Notes: generated by a model not told the origin, from the letters alone. Shown: positions 27,668 through 36,930, numbered from the stretch's first letter. The stretch: DNA of 64,000 nucleotides from an uncultured Oscillospiraceae bacterium (GCA_949841355.1 CATKZP010000004.1:1-64000); one strand, 5' to 3'. A program made the numbers and translations.

Positions 27668-27789
27668 GGTTTATTTGAGCGGTTTGCGCCCAGGATCTCC
27701 TCCCGCGCGTCCAGGGACAGCCGGTTCAGCTCCCGCAGGGTGGTGTAGCGGTCATAGCGGCCGTGGATGTCGGAAATGGCGTAGGTCAT
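27664..27789 (-). pseudogene. Truncated metallophosphatase N-terminus
   Basis: A 41-codon frame begins MTYAISDIHGRYDRY, the first metal-binding block (DxH) of PPP-type metallophosphoesterases, but stops after GANRSNKP, where a real enzyme has more than 200 residues. No continuation is found downstream. The stop lies in the T tail of the GH3 terminator, so a rearrangement joined the two. It is a remnant, possibly still translated (AAGGA before the ATG). Confidence 0.6.
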
Positions 27790-27798
27790 TCGGTCCTT

Positions 27799-28509
27799 CT
27801 AGCCCGCCATCTGGCGGGCCAAGCCGTACAAATCCTTGTTCTCCAGCTGCTTTTTTACTTCTGGGGCAATGCGCGCACCCCGGGCCAATATCCAGGCGGA
27901 GGCGTTGGTGAAAAATTCCGAAAATTGCGCTCCCGATGGCATGTTGCCTTGATTCTCAAAATGCCCCGTCCAAAGCTCCTTCGGGCGCCCATAGCCGCCG
28001 CTTTCCTTATCCTCATGAACGAAATCTTGAAGGAAGTTTTGTTCCACAAAATAATTCCAGCTGTTGAAGCTGCACAGCCACTTGATGCAGGTTTCCTCAT
28101 TTTTTGTGCCAAAAACCCATTCCAATGTGCACTTTTTGAATTCCGGCTCATATGCCTCATCTTCTGTCTTCTTGTAATGTTGATAGATCGCCAGCAGGGC
28201 CAAGTCCCAGTAATCTTTGGACTTGGCCCTGCTACCCCTGGGTATATTCAATGCCTTTGGCAAGGGGAAGAAATTACCGATGGTGTATACAACGGTCATG
28301 AAATTCGTGATGTATTCCAGCAACAGATGTGCCTCAAAAAAACCAGGGATGAGTAAGTACTGATAGCCTCTCTTATTGAAAAAAGCGTTCAGCGCTGTTA
28401 ACCACGAGTTCATTGTATCGCCGCGGTAGTAGTTCTCTCCAGCGAAAGTAATGCGATACACATTATCTGAGATCAGTTTTAGAGAACTGGGTGTTCTATT
28501 CGGAAACAC
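27799..28509 (-). CDS. Hypothetical protein
   Basis: A 236-residue soluble protein starting at a GTG (MFPNRTPSSLKLISD) with AAGGAT 5 nt before it. It is rich in aromatic residues, with blocks VVYTIGNFFPLPKALNIPRG, YWDLALLAIYQHY and WNYFVEQNFLQDFV, and has no signal or membrane helix. Its base composition is lower in GC than its neighbours, which suggests transfer. I do not recognise the family. It lies just upstream of the phosphatase remnant and diverges from the response regulator at 28576. Confidence 0.7.
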   Translation of the reverse strand: MFPNRTPSSLKLISDNVYRITFAGENYYRGDTMNSWLTALNAFFNKRGYQYLLIPGFFEAHLLLEYITNFMTVVYTIGNFFPLPKALNIPRGSRAKSKDYWDLALLAIYQHYKKTEDEAYEPEFKKCTLEWVFGTKNEETCIKWLCSFNSWNYFVEQNFLQDFVHEDKESGGYGRPKELWTGHFENQGNMPSGAQFSEFFTNASAWILARGARIAPEVKKQLENKDLYGLARQMAG

Positions 28510-28575
28510 AAGAAATCCTTGAAAAAGTGTTTAAAGGAGGGTATGATAGACCTAACACCTGATAGGAGGCCCGCG

Positions 28576-29253
28576 ATGAAGCACATTTTGCTGTTGGAAG
28601 ATGACGCCGCCCTGGGGCAAGGCATTCGGTTTGCCCTGGAAAATGACGGCATTCAAGTAGAACTGTGCACCGCGTTGTCCCAAGCGCAAAGTATTCTACC
28701 CAGCAAAGACTTTGATCTGCTCATCCTGGACGTCAACCTGCCCGACGGCAGCGGGCTGGACCTGCTGCGGGAGGCCCACCGGGCCAGTGCCGTCCCCATC
28801 ATCCTGCTGACCGCCAACGACCTGGAAACAGACATCGTCTATGGCCTGGAGTCTGGAGCGGACGACTACATCACTAAGCCCTTCTCGCTGGCGGTACTGC
28901 GGGCCAGGGTCAACGCCCAGCTGAGGCGGAGTACGCCGGCCCAGGGGGCGGCGGTGGAGCTGGACGGCTTCTCCTTCGACTTTGAGTGGATGGAGTTCCG
29001 CAAACGCGGCCAGCCTATCAAGCTGAGCAAGACGGAGCAGCGGCTGCTGCGGGTGCTGGTGGAGAACCGGGGTCGTGTCCTGCCCCGGGAGACCCTTCTG
29101 GAACGGATATGGCCCGACGGGGCCCAGTACGTGGAGGAGAACGCCCTGTCGGTCACCGTCAAGCGTCTGCGGGACAAGCTGGAGGACTCCCCATCCAAGC
29201 CCCGGTTTTTGAAAACGGTCTATGGCATCGGCTACACCTGGGCGGTGAATTGA
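28576..29253 (+). CDS. OmpR/PhoB-family response regulator
   Basis: A 225-residue regulator. ATG 28576 is preferred (MKHILLLEDDAALG, AGGAGG just upstream). The receiver has acidic DD, phosphoacceptor Asp in DLLILDVNLPDGSG and Lys in DDYITKPFSLAVL. The C-terminal winged helix has RLLRVLVENRGRVLPRETLLERIW and VTVKRLRDKLEDSPSKPRFLKTVYGIGYTW, seen in part as VYGIGYTW. It is first of a four-gene operon with kinase, ABC ATPase and permease, the layout of antimicrobial-peptide or envelope-stress modules. Confidence 0.93.
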   Translation: MKHILLLEDDAALGQGIRFALENDGIQVELCTALSQAQSILPSKDFDLLILDVNLPDGSGLDLLREAHRASAVPIILLTANDLETDIVYGLESGADDYITKPFSLAVLRARVNAQLRRSTPAQGAAVELDGFSFDFEWMEFRKRGQPIKLSKTEQRLLRVLVENRGRVLPRETLLERIWPDGAQYVEENALSVTVKRLRDKLEDSPSKPRFLKTVYGIGYTWAVN

Positions 29254-29254
29254 T

Positions 29255-30157
29255 ATGACATGGAGCACTGCTGTCACCGCCATTTTCGCGGTGGCCGCGC
29301 TGGCGGCGGCGGTCTGGAACCGCCTTCATGCCAGGCGCGTCATGAAAAATCTGAACCGTATGCTGGATGCGGCCATGGCGGGGACCTTTCTGGAGCAGGA
29401 CTTCGACGAAAGCCTGCTCTCCGCCGTGGAGTCCCGATTTGCCCACTATCTGGCCGCCAACGCCGTCTCCGCCCAGAAGCTCCAGGAGGAAAAGGACAAG
29501 ATCAAAACCCTGATTGCCGACATCTCCCACCAGACAAAAACTCCTGTGGCCAATATTCTGCTGTATACCCAGCTCCTGTCGGAGCAGGAGCTTTCCCCGA
29601 AGGGCCGGGCCTGCTCCGCAGCCCTGGAGGGGCAGGTGGAAAAGCTGCGCGCTCTGGTGGAAGCGCTGGTGAAAACCTCCCGGCTGGAGGCGGGCCTCCT
29701 GACCCTGCACCCCAAGGCGGGACCGCTGGCGCCCATGCTGGAAGATGCAGCGGCTCAGTTTATCCCAAGAGCGGCGGAGAAGGGGATTACCCTGACGATG
29801 GCATCCGCGGACGCCCAGGCGGTCTTTGACCCCAAGTGGACGGCGGAGGCTCTGTGCAATCTGCTGGACAACGCGGTAAAATATACGCCCGCCGGCGGGA
29901 CGGTCGCGGTCGAGGTCATCCCCTACCAGATGTTCTGCCGCGTCAGCGTCACGGACAACGGCCCCGGCATACCGGAGGCGGAGCGGGCCAAGGTGTTCCA
30001 GCGGTTCTATCGCTCTCCCGCCGCCTACGAGACCGAGGGCGTGGGGATCGGCCTGTATCTGGCCCGCCAGATCGCGGAGGGGCAGGGCGGGTATATCAAG
30101 GTATCCTCCCGGCCGGGCCGGGGGAGCTGCTTCTCCCTCTGCCTGCCCCGGAGCTGA
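29255..30157 (+). CDS. Sensor histidine kinase
   Basis: A 300-residue kinase with one N-terminal transmembrane segment (about 5-22) and almost no extracellular part, so it may take its signal from the neighbouring transporter. The phosphoacceptor block is ADISHQTKTPVANILLYTQ. The ATPase has NLLDNAVKYTP, DNGPGIP, VFQRFYR and GVGIGLYLAR. It starts 1 nt after the regulator stop. Confidence 0.93.
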   Translation: MTWSTAVTAIFAVAALAAAVWNRLHARRVMKNLNRMLDAAMAGTFLEQDFDESLLSAVESRFAHYLAANAVSAQKLQEEKDKIKTLIADISHQTKTPVANILLYTQLLSEQELSPKGRACSAALEGQVEKLRALVEALVKTSRLEAGLLTLHPKAGPLAPMLEDAAAQFIPRAAEKGITLTMASADAQAVFDPKWTAEALCNLLDNAVKYTPAGGTVAVEVIPYQMFCRVSVTDNGPGIPEAERAKVFQRFYRSPAAYETEGVGIGLYLARQIAEGQGGYIKVSSRPGRGSCFSLCLPRS

Positions 30158-30243
30158 AATCTTTCCAAAGTGTAAGATTTCAGAAAGGATGCGGAAAGAT
30201 TTCTGTGGTAAAGTCTGTACCGGTAAGAAACGGTACAGACTTT
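30156..30243. promoter_or_regulatory. Two inverted repeats before the ABC transporter genes
   Basis: Perfect 11-bp arms GAAATCTTTCC / GGAAAGATTTC (30156-30166, 30193-30203) overlap the kinase stop. A perfect 12-bp hairpin (30210-30221 with 30232-30243, 10-nt loop) follows, 22 nt before the ATPase ATG. They may be the regulator's operator and an attenuator or processing stem. Confidence 0.5.
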
Positions 30244-30265
30244 AACCTTATGGAGGTGCGTTTTT

Positions 30266-30937
30266 ATGGCCATTTTGGAGACCCACGACCTGCGGAAGAT
30301 ATACGGTTCCGGCGACACGGAGGTCCGGGCCCTGGACGGCGTGGACCTGGCGGTGGAGAAGGGCGAGTTTGCCGCCATTGTGGGCACGTCCGGCTCGGGC
30401 AAATCCACCCTGCTGCATATGCTGGGCGGTCTGGACCGGCCCACCTCCGGCACCGTCACCGTGGACGGGCGGGAGCTTTCCACCCTCAAAGACGAGGCCC
30501 TCACCATTTTCCGGCGGCGGAAGATCGGCTTCGTGTTCCAAAACTACAACCTGGTGCCGGTGCTGAACGTGTACGAAAACATCGTCCTGCCCATCCAGCT
30601 GGACGGCGGACAGCCGGACAAGGCATACATGAATCAGATTATTGACACACTGGGCCTGGAATCCAAGCTGCAAAACCTGCCCAACAACCTCTCCGGCGGC
30701 CAGCAGCAGCGGGTGGCCATCGCCCGGGCGCTGGCGGCCAAGCCGGCCATCATCCTGGCGGACGAGCCCACCGGCAATCTGGACAGCCGCACCAGCCAGG
30801 ATGTCATGAGCCTGCTGAAGGTCACCAGCCAGCGGTTTGCTCAGACCATTGTGATGATTACCCACAATGAGGAGATCGCCCAGATGGCCGACCGCATCAT
30901 CCGCATCGAGGACGGCCGCATCGTGACGCGGGGGTGA
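30266..30937 (+). CDS. ABC transporter ATP-binding protein (MacB/LolD type)
   Basis: A 223-residue ATPase with Walker [12 protein letters not shown]-loop [18 protein letters not shown], signature [15 protein letters not shown], Walker [13 protein letters not shown] and the switch His in [11 protein letters not shown]. The SGGQQQR and VFQNYNL forms are typical of the MacB/LolD/BceA group that works with FtsX-like permeases. An ATGGAGGTG ribosome site precedes the ATG. The last 4 nt overlap the permease start. Confidence 0.95.
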   Translation: MAILETHDLRKIYGSGDTEVRALDGVDLAVEKGEFAAIVGTSGSGKSTLLHMLGGLDRPTSGTVTVDGRELSTLKDEALTIFRRRKIGFVFQNYNLVPVLNVYENIVLPIQLDGGQPDKAYMNQIIDTLGLESKLQNLPNNLSGGQQQRVAIARALAAKPAIILADEPTGNLDSRTSQDVMSLLKVTSQRFAQTIVMITHNEEIAQMADRIIRIEDGRIVTRG

Positions 30938-33645
30938 TCGCTGTGATAAAAGTATCCAACGGAAGCTGCATCCGGCGGCTGGGATTCCGCTCCATGCGGG
31001 CGGCACAGTCGCGGAACATCATCGCGATGCTGGCCATCGCCCTGACCACAGTGCTGTTCACCTCCCTGTTTACCATCGCCGCGTCCATCAACTACTCCTA
31101 CCAGCAGGAGAACTTCCGCCGGGCCGGCAGCGACGCCCACGGCTCCTTCAAGGACGTCACCTGGGAGCAGGCGGAGCAGCTCCGCCGTGACCCTCTGATT
31201 CAGGATTCCTGGTGCCGCCTTTTTGTGGGAATGCCCAGCGTCCCGCCCTTCAACAAGTCCCACGTAGAGGTCAGCTACATGGAACCCAACGGCGCGTCCC
31301 ACTACTTCTGCACTCCCGCAGAGGGTGAGCTCCCCCAGGAGGGCACCGACGAGGCCGCCACAGACACCCACGTCCTGGCCCTGCTGGGCGTCGAGCCCAG
31401 GGTAGGCGCGCAATTTACCATGCCCATTACGCTGGACGATGGAACCGCCCAGCCCCGCACAATCGAGCGGACCTTCACCCTCTCCGGCTGGTGGGAGTAC
31501 GACAGTGCCATGCTCGCCAACAACGTGCTTCTGCCCCGGTCCGCCGCCGAGGAGATCTGCGCTCTGTCCAATGGGGAGCAACTCTCTATGACGGGGAAAT
31601 GGAACCTGGATGTGATGTTTCACAGCGCGGCAGGCATCCGGGAAAACCTGGGCGCGGTGCTGGAAAATTGCGGCTATCAATGCACCGAGGCGGGGGCGGA
31701 GAACTATCTGGATATCGGCGTGAACTGGAGTTATACCGGGGAGCGGCTCTCCGGGAATTTTGATCCCATGACGGCTGCCGCCATTGCGGCGATCCTCCTG
31801 CTCATCATCTTTACCGGGTATCTCATCATCTACAACGTGTTCCAGATCTCCGTCACCAACGACATCCGGTTTTACGGCCTGCTGAAAACGATTGGCACGA
31901 CCGGAAAACAGCTCAAGCGCGTGATCCGCCAGCAGGCGCTGCTGCTCAGCTTGATCGGCATACCTCTGGGGCTGTCGCTGGGCTTCGTGATCGGAAATAA
32001 GCTCACTCCGCTCATCATGGCTCAGCTCAGCTATAAGAAGGCCTTTGTGTCCTTCAACCCCTGGATCTTTGTCGGCGCGGCGGCGTTTTCCCTGCTGACA
32101 GTGTTCCTCTCCTGTGCGCGGCCCGGACGGATCGCCGCCAAGGTTTCCCCGGTGGAGGCGGTGCGCTATACCGAGGGCGGACAGCAGTCCGGGAAGAAAA
32201 GCGTTAAACGGGCGGTCAGAGCGGGTACCGCCGGCGCATCCCTGCCGAAAATGGCCTGGGCCAACCTGGGCCGGAGCAAAAGCAAAACGGCAGTTACCAT
32301 CATCTCTCTGACCCTGGCGGTGGTGCTGATGAATCTGGTGTATACCTTTGCCAACGGTTTCGATATGGAGAAATATCTCTCCGGTCAAGTAGCCACCGAC
32401 TTTGTCCTGGGCCACGCCGACTACTTTCAGCCCGGCGTCAACTTCCGCTCGGCGGACCAGGCGCTTCCGGAGGAGGTCATTGCCCAGGTCAGCGCCCAGG
32501 CCGGTATCACCGAGGGAGGCCGGGTCTATGGCCAGGAGCAGTCTATTCAGGCCCTTCTGCCGGAGGAGTACTTCCGACAGGACTACGCCAGGCACTATTC
32601 CGAAGAGGCGCTGGACAGCATCGTCGCCTCCCAGGAGCATGTGGGCGAGGGCGCCGTCGTGGGCTTTGCCCAGCTCTATGGCCTGGAGGACTTCATTCTA
32701 AGCGAGATAACTGTGCTGGACGGGGATATCACGCCTCTGTCCGACCCCAGCCGGAACGCCATTGCCGCCGTCTATTCCGCAGATGAGCATGGGGTGATTG
32801 CTGAGAATGTCAACTGCTTCCAAGTAGGGGATATCGTGACCCTGCGCTATGTAAAGGAGTGGGTGAATGTTGATGTGGACACCGGGGAGGAACTCTCCGC
32901 AGAGGAGATAGAAGCCCGCTGGGCGCGGGGTGAAGCGAACTATGCTCCCCGTGCTAAGGTCTATGAGGAAAAAGAGTACACCGTCTGCGCCCGAATCTCC
33001 ATCCCCAGCGCCCTCAGCTACCGCTACACCACCCTTGGGGCCAGCAAACTGGCGATGGGTGCGGAGCTGTTCCAGCAGGATACCGGCACGAGTTCCGTAA
33101 TGATTTACGCGTTCAACGCCGCCGGGGAGTCCAACGCCGCTATGGAGGACTTTCTGGCACAGTACACGGAAAACATCCGGCCGGAGTACGATTATGAGAG
33201 CAAGCAGAGCAAAACAGCTGAGTTTGAGGGCTTTCGGAACATGTTCTTGACCATGGGCGGCACGCTGGCGGGGATCATCGGTCTGGTGGGCGTGCTCAAC
33301 TTCATCAACGCCGTGCTGACGGGCCTGCTGACCCGGAAGCGGGAGCTGGCAATGCTCCAATCTGTGGGCATGACTGGCAAGCAGATGAATACCATGCTGG
33401 TGTACGAAGGGCTGTACTACACGATGCTGTCCGCCGCCCTCTCCCTGGTCCTAAGCGCCGCGCTGGGGCCGCTGGTGGGATCACTTTGTTCCATTTTTTG
33501 GTTTTTCACCTATCAATTTACCGTCCTGCCGGTTTTGGCGGTCATACCACTGTTCCTGATTCTAGGGATTCTGATTCCTCTGCTGACATACCGTTCCGTT
33601 AGCCGCCGCACCATTGTGGAGCGCTTGCGGGAGATAGAAAGCTGA
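30934..33645 (+). CDS. FtsX-like ABC transporter permease
   Basis: A 903-residue permease with a first membrane helix near 25-50, a large extracellular part, three helices with an FtsX domain (about 285-410), a second extracellular part (about 480-755) and a final FtsX domain with three helices to the C-terminus (ILIPLLTYRSVSRRTIVERL). It starts at a GTG that overlaps the ATPase stop; a GTG three codons on is equally possible. The long extracellular domains fit lipoprotein or peptide handling rather than small solutes. With the kinase it probably forms a sensing and resistance module; the substrate is unknown. Confidence 0.9.
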   Translation: MIAVIKVSNGSCIRRLGFRSMRAAQSRNIIAMLAIALTTVLFTSLFTIAASINYSYQQENFRRAGSDAHGSFKDVTWEQAEQLRRDPLIQDSWCRLFVGMPSVPPFNKSHVEVSYMEPNGASHYFCTPAEGELPQEGTDEAATDTHVLALLGVEPRVGAQFTMPITLDDGTAQPRTIERTFTLSGWWEYDSAMLANNVLLPRSAAEEICALSNGEQLSMTGKWNLDVMFHSAAGIRENLGAVLENCGYQCTEAGAENYLDIGVNWSYTGERLSGNFDPMTAAAIAAILLLIIFTGYLIIYNVFQISVTNDIRFYGLLKTIGTTGKQLKRVIRQQALLLSLIGIPLGLSLGFVIGNKLTPLIMAQLSYKKAFVSFNPWIFVGAAAFSLLTVFLSCARPGRIAAKVSPVEAVRYTEGGQQSGKKSVKRAVRAGTAGASLPKMAWANLGRSKSKTAVTIISLTLAVVLMNLVYTFANGFDMEKYLSGQVATDFVLGHADYFQPGVNFRSADQALPEEVIAQVSAQAGITEGGRVYGQEQSIQALLPEEYFRQDYARHYSEEALDSIVASQEHVGEGAVVGFAQLYGLEDFILSEITVLDGDITPLSDPSRNAIAAVYSADEHGVIAENVNCFQVGDIVTLRYVKEWVNVDVDTGEELSAEEIEARWARGEANYAPRAKVYEEKEYTVCARISIPSALSYRYTTLGASKLAMGAELFQQDTGTSSVMIYAFNAAGESNAAMEDFLAQYTENIRPEYDYESKQSKTAEFEGFRNMFLTMGGTLAGIIGLVGVLNFINAVLTGLLTRKRELAMLQSVGMTGKQMNTMLVYEGLYYTMLSAALSLVLSAALGPLVGSLCSIFWFFTYQFTVLPVLAVIPLFLILGILIPLLTYRSVSRRTIVERLREIES

Positions 33646-33703
33646 CACTCTCAATTTTGTTATTGTGGCAGAATGATGTGCTGGGCAGCAACGTCAAGCA
33701 ATA

Positions 33704-33733
33704 AGTGGGGATATCCTTTGGGATATCCCCACT
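33704..33733 (+). terminator. Hairpin after the permease gene
   Basis: A perfect 13-bp stem (33704-33716 with 33721-33733) and TTTG loop lie 59 nt after the permease stop. The following CGCTTGTTGGGGTT is only moderately T-rich, so termination is probable but not certain. Confidence 0.55.
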
Positions 33734-34248
33734 CGCTTGTTGGGGTTCCCCAAGCCCCGGACTGGCCGCTTCTACATCTACCCGAACACGCCTTCGGCGT
33801 GGCTCCATGCTTCGCATGACCAGCAGAAAGACAGCATTTCAGTGGTGTTATGAAGATAGTTACCGCGCTCCGTTCAAGGAACACGGCAACATAGCCCACC
33901 AGGAATAATGCCACGCCAGCGATCCCGGGCACAGTTTCCCGGGATGCGCGAATACTCTCCGGCAGGGGAGTGTCGAGGTGCGCGATACCTTACTGATGTC
34001 CCAAATAATTTCCCTGCTAGTAATAACTTTGGTGCTGCAGTCTAAGCAAGCTGCTTCTGGTCTTTCTCGGTTGCCCGCCCCGGTTCATCCGGGCCATCCT
34101 TCTATGTGATGCCGTATCCCAGTATTGGCTTCTCACTATCCCGCGCAAAAGGCACCCGGTCGGGACGCTGGCACCCCTTGTTATGCCTGTTTTTGCGGGG
34201 CAAATAGATGGAAAAAGAGCAAGGACAAACCAGCCAATCTGTTGCGGT
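33734..34248. other. Non-coding left flank of element A
   Basis: About 500 nt without a convincing gene. Several small palindromes occur, such as CACGCCTTCGGCGTG and CATGCTTCGCATG. Its texture differs from both flanks and it may contain the left attachment site of the serine-recombinase element, but I find no short repeat shared with the right side that would prove it. Confidence 0.35.
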
Positions 34249-35730
34249 TCAAGGGGTTTCGGCTGGTGGCCCATTACCTACCATATCCGAACTATTCACA
34301 TCATCAAGGGAAATCGTCTTTGTGCCATCCTTGTAGTTGAAGGTCAACACGATTTTATCATCGTACACGAACACGGCATTCACAAAGCAATCAATAAGCC
34401 GTTGCCGCTGGGCCTCGTCCGTGGTGTCGGTCTTTTTGTACTGGTCAAGGAAAAATGTGATTTGCTCTCGGGAAAGGGCCGGGTTTTTGATTTGCTCCAA
34501 AATCATTTGCTGTTCGAGCCGGGTTTTCTGTTCCTCCAACTCTGCAAGCCGCTGTTTGGTGGAGGGGGTGATAATGCCCATTTGGATAGCGTTCAGCATA
34601 TTTTCAATGCCCTTTTCCGCTTCCTTCAACTGCTTTTTCAAAAGCCGAAGGTCAAAGCTCTCCTGCCCCTGCATGGCTAAAAGCCTGTCCGTGATTTGCT
34701 CCATCAAAGGCCCGTTCATCACCAGGGCCATTGTCTGCTCCACCACAAGCGTTTCAATCCATTCCTTCTTGACGGCCTTTTTGTGGCACCCGGTCTTTTT
34801 CTTTGCGCTGGCACATTTGTAATAACGGTATACCTTCCCGCCTGTGCCTGTGCCGCTCTCTCCAAACATGATTTTGCCGCACTCGCCGCAAAATAGTTTC
34901 GTTGTCAAAAGATAGCTTTCCTTGGCCTTGGCGGTAGCCGGGGCCTGTTTGTTTTTTGCCATCCTCGCTTGTACCCGGTTAAAGGTATCTTCATCCACCA
35001 GGGCCGGAACCCCGCCGGGGATTACCACATCTTGATATTTGAACTCGCCCATGTATTTCCGATTCTGTAACAGCGTGTTAAAGCTGGGATATGCGAATTT
35101 GTAACCCCGTGATGTTTTCAGCCCCCGGTTGTTCAGATCGTCCACGATGGCTCGGACGGTTTCACCCTCGGCGTACCGGCTGAAAATCTCCCGGACGATA
35201 GGCGCTGTTACCGGGTCGATTTCCAGTTTCTTGTCAGCCCCCAGCTTGTACCCCAGGGGAATACGCCCGCCGTTGTTGCGGCCCTTCAAAGCGTTATCCT
35301 TCTGGCCTCGGTGTATCTTCTCAGACAGTTCGGCGCTATAGTATTCGGCCATTCCCTCCAGCATAGATTCCAGAATGATGCCCTCCGGCCCCTCGGTGAT
35401 ATGCTCGGTAGCGGACACCACCCGGACGCCGTTCTTTTTCAGAAGGTTCTTATAGTGTGCGCTGTCGTAGCGGTTCCGGGCAAACCTGTCCAGCTTCCAG
35501 ACGAGAACCGTATCAAACAGGTGCTTGCCGCTATCCCTTATCATCCGCTGGAAGTCAAGCCGCTTGTCGGTGTCTTTGGAGGCGGACAACGCCCGGTCAA
35601 TGTAGCTGTCAATCACCCGGATTCCGTTTTTGTTGGCATACTCCCGGCACTCCCGCAACTGGCCCTCTATAGATTCCTCGCGCTGGCGGTCTGACGAGAA
35701 CCGGGCATAGATCACGGCGTTGGCGCTCAT
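34249..35730 (-). CDS. Large serine recombinase (integrase)
   Basis: A 493-residue site-specific recombinase. The resolvase domain has catalytic Ser12 in YARFSSDRQ, then LVWKLDRFARNR and the block AEYYSAELSEKI. The recombinase domain (about 165-270) has GGRIPLGYK. A zinc ribbon with CGEC and a CxxC-type partner near 290-325 precedes a coiled coil (about 355-430). Length and layout are those of the transposon and phage integrases of Firmicutes. Its ATG overlaps the stop of the XRE gene (ATGA), so both share one operon. It reads outward at the left end of element A. Confidence 0.93.
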   Translation of the reverse strand: MSANAVIYARFSSDRQREESIEGQLRECREYANKNGIRVIDSYIDRALSASKDTDKRLDFQRMIRDSGKHLFDTVLVWKLDRFARNRYDSAHYKNLLKKNGVRVVSATEHITEGPEGIILESMLEGMAEYYSAELSEKIHRGQKDNALKGRNNGGRIPLGYKLGADKKLEIDPVTAPIVREIFSRYAEGETVRAIVDDLNNRGLKTSRGYKFAYPSFNTLLQNRKYMGEFKYQDVVIPGGVPALVDEDTFNRVQARMAKNKQAPATAKAKESYLLTTKLFCGECGKIMFGESGTGTGGKVYRYYKCASAKKKTGCHKKAVKKEWIETLVVEQTMALVMNGPLMEQITDRLLAMQGQESFDLRLLKKQLKEAEKGIENMLNAIQMGIITPSTKQRLAELEEQKTRLEQQMILEQIKNPALSREQITFFLDQYKKTDTTDEAQRQRLIDCFVNAVFVYDDKIVLTFNYKDGTKTISLDDVNSSDMVGNGPPAETP

Positions 35731-36083
35731 TTTTTCGATTCCTCCATCATCTTGAATAGGGTTTCTTTCAGCTTGTTATTAAACGGGGAAGCCGGGTCAA
35801 AGCACATCTCAATAAACTCCCTCATGTCCTCACTGGTGTATTTCAGCCGGGGCTTGCACTCAAACAATCTCCCTTCCGGCTGGTCTGTACGGCAACAAAG
35901 ATAATCCATGGATATATCGAAGTATTCAGCTATCCCCATCAGCAGTTTGAGTGAAGGGGCCGTTTTGCCTGTCTCGGTCTTGGCAACTGTGGCCTGATTG
36001 CTCCCGCACAATTTGGCAAATTCGGCCTGTGATAAATGATGTGCTTCCCGCAGTTCCTTGATACGCTTTCCAATATTGCCCAT
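35727..36083 (-). CDS. XRE-family regulator upstream of the recombinase
   Basis: A 118-residue regulator beginning MGNIGKRIKELREAHHLSQ. The helix-turn-helix (about 8-60) has AEFAKLCGSNQATVAKTETG. The C-terminal part (SEDMREFIEMCFDPASPFNN) may bind a partner or oligomerise. ATG 36083 is chosen over the longer frame to 36137, which runs through the promoter. It probably represses itself and the recombinase through the palindrome at 36137-36150. Confidence 0.85.
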   Translation of the reverse strand: MGNIGKRIKELREAHHLSQAEFAKLCGSNQATVAKTETGKTAPSLKLLMGIAEYFDISMDYLCCRTDQPEGRLFECKPRLKYTSEDMREFIEMCFDPASPFNNKLKETLFKMMEESKK

Positions 36084-36108
36084 ATTGAGCACCCCTTTCT
36101 GTGATTCT

Positions 36109-36150
36109 ATTATACCATTTTTTGACGTATCTGTCAATTCTAAATAGAAT
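36109..36150 (-). promoter_or_regulatory. Consensus promoter and operator of the XRE-recombinase operon
   Basis: On the minus strand TTGACA and TATAAT, both perfect, are 17 nt apart (36137 to 36109). Touching the -35 is the palindrome ATTCTAAATAGAAT (36137-36150), and half of it (ATTCTA) recurs at 36104-36109 beside the -10. This suggests autorepression by the XRE protein. Confidence 0.75.
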
Positions 36151-36454
36151 CTATTTCAATTCCACAGCAAAACAAAATGCCCCTGCAAGCCCCATAAAGG
36201 GCCGCAGGAGCAACGAAAGCCCACGACAGATAGTAACCCCCATCCCATGCCCCGCAGGGCATACGAGCGACGGCAATTCCCACGGGTGCCACGCCCCAAG
36301 GCTTGACAGCCCATCGGCGGGGAATTGCCATGGAGCGGAACCAACCTTTGACCCCGCCTTATACCAGGGGACCGACAACCAACCAGCTCCGTCCGTGGCG
36401 GGCCAGCGAGTTACCGAGTATCCTTGTACTCATTTTAATGTCAAAATGGGCAGA
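36151..36454. other. Structured non-coding spacer in element A
   Basis: About 300 nt with no credible gene. It contains a 10-bp inverted repeat GGCAATTCCC / GGGAATTGCC (36272-36281, 36320-36329), a short stem ATGCCC-CGCA-GGGCAT and a CCTGC/GCAGG pair. It may hold a transfer origin or a structured RNA; this is not established. Confidence 0.4.
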
Positions 36455-36829
36455 TTAATTGTCGACGCTGTATTTTTCACCTTCTGCATTATATGCTTTT
36501 AATCCGTTTATCGTATGGATTATAAACGCCTTGTCGCGCATAGATAAATTTTTAATTAGGCTTTCCAGGAATACATCTGTGTTTTTGTCCTTGCTGTCCG
36601 TAGTATCATCATTAGACAGCAGATAATTTATATCAATATCAAGCACGTTTGCAATGTTAATTAGTGTTTGCAAACTTACGTTCATCAAATTTGTTTCCAG
36701 CTTTGCAACTGCGTTTGTAGATATATTTATCTTCTCTGCAAGTTCCGCTTGCGTAATTTGTGCCGCTTTTCTTGCCGCTTTGACCCTTTTCCCAACAACT
36801 TGATAATCTAACTTATACCTATATTCCAT
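36455..36829 (-). CDS. XRE-family regulator divergent to the SLH gene
   Basis: A 124-residue regulator. ATG 36829 gives MEYRYKLDYQVVGKRVKAAR, with the helix-turn-helix near 18-70 (ITQAELAEKINISTNAVAKLE) seen in part as AELAEKINISTNAVAK. The C-terminal tail is acidic and then hydrophobic. Reading further upstream would enter an AT-rich promoter region. It diverges from the SLH surface gene and shares a 152-nt spacer, so it probably represses that gene and itself. Confidence 0.85.
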   Translation of the reverse strand: MEYRYKLDYQVVGKRVKAARKAAQITQAELAEKINISTNAVAKLETNLMNVSLQTLINIANVLDIDINYLLSNDDTTDSKDKNTDVFLESLIKNLSMRDKAFIIHTINGLKAYNAEGEKYSVDN

Positions 36830-36901
36830 GTTTGGCCCCCTTTTGCTCAATATTATATGGTTTGTTGCAAAAGATAAATTGACTATAAATGAAATATATA
36901 A

Positions 36902-36930
36902 TTGACTAATAATAAATGTTCTGCTATAAT
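36902..36930 (+). promoter_or_regulatory. Promoter of the element A SLH gene
   Basis: TTGACT and TATAAT are 17 nt apart on the plus strand, 52 nt before the ATG. A further TTGACT lies about 20 nt upstream in the same AT-rich spacer, where the divergent XRE regulator may bind. Confidence 0.7.

Noticed and set aside
33660-33932. Minus-strand frame of 90 codons beside element A
   Set aside because: It reads through the terminator hairpin and palindromes, has no ribosome site, and looks non-coding.
34021-34250. Third copy of the tRNA-Val repeat at the left end of element A, which would make A and B a tandem array
   Set aside because: No copy of the 24-bp repeat was found in 33.6-34.3 kb, and element A has its own serine recombinase.
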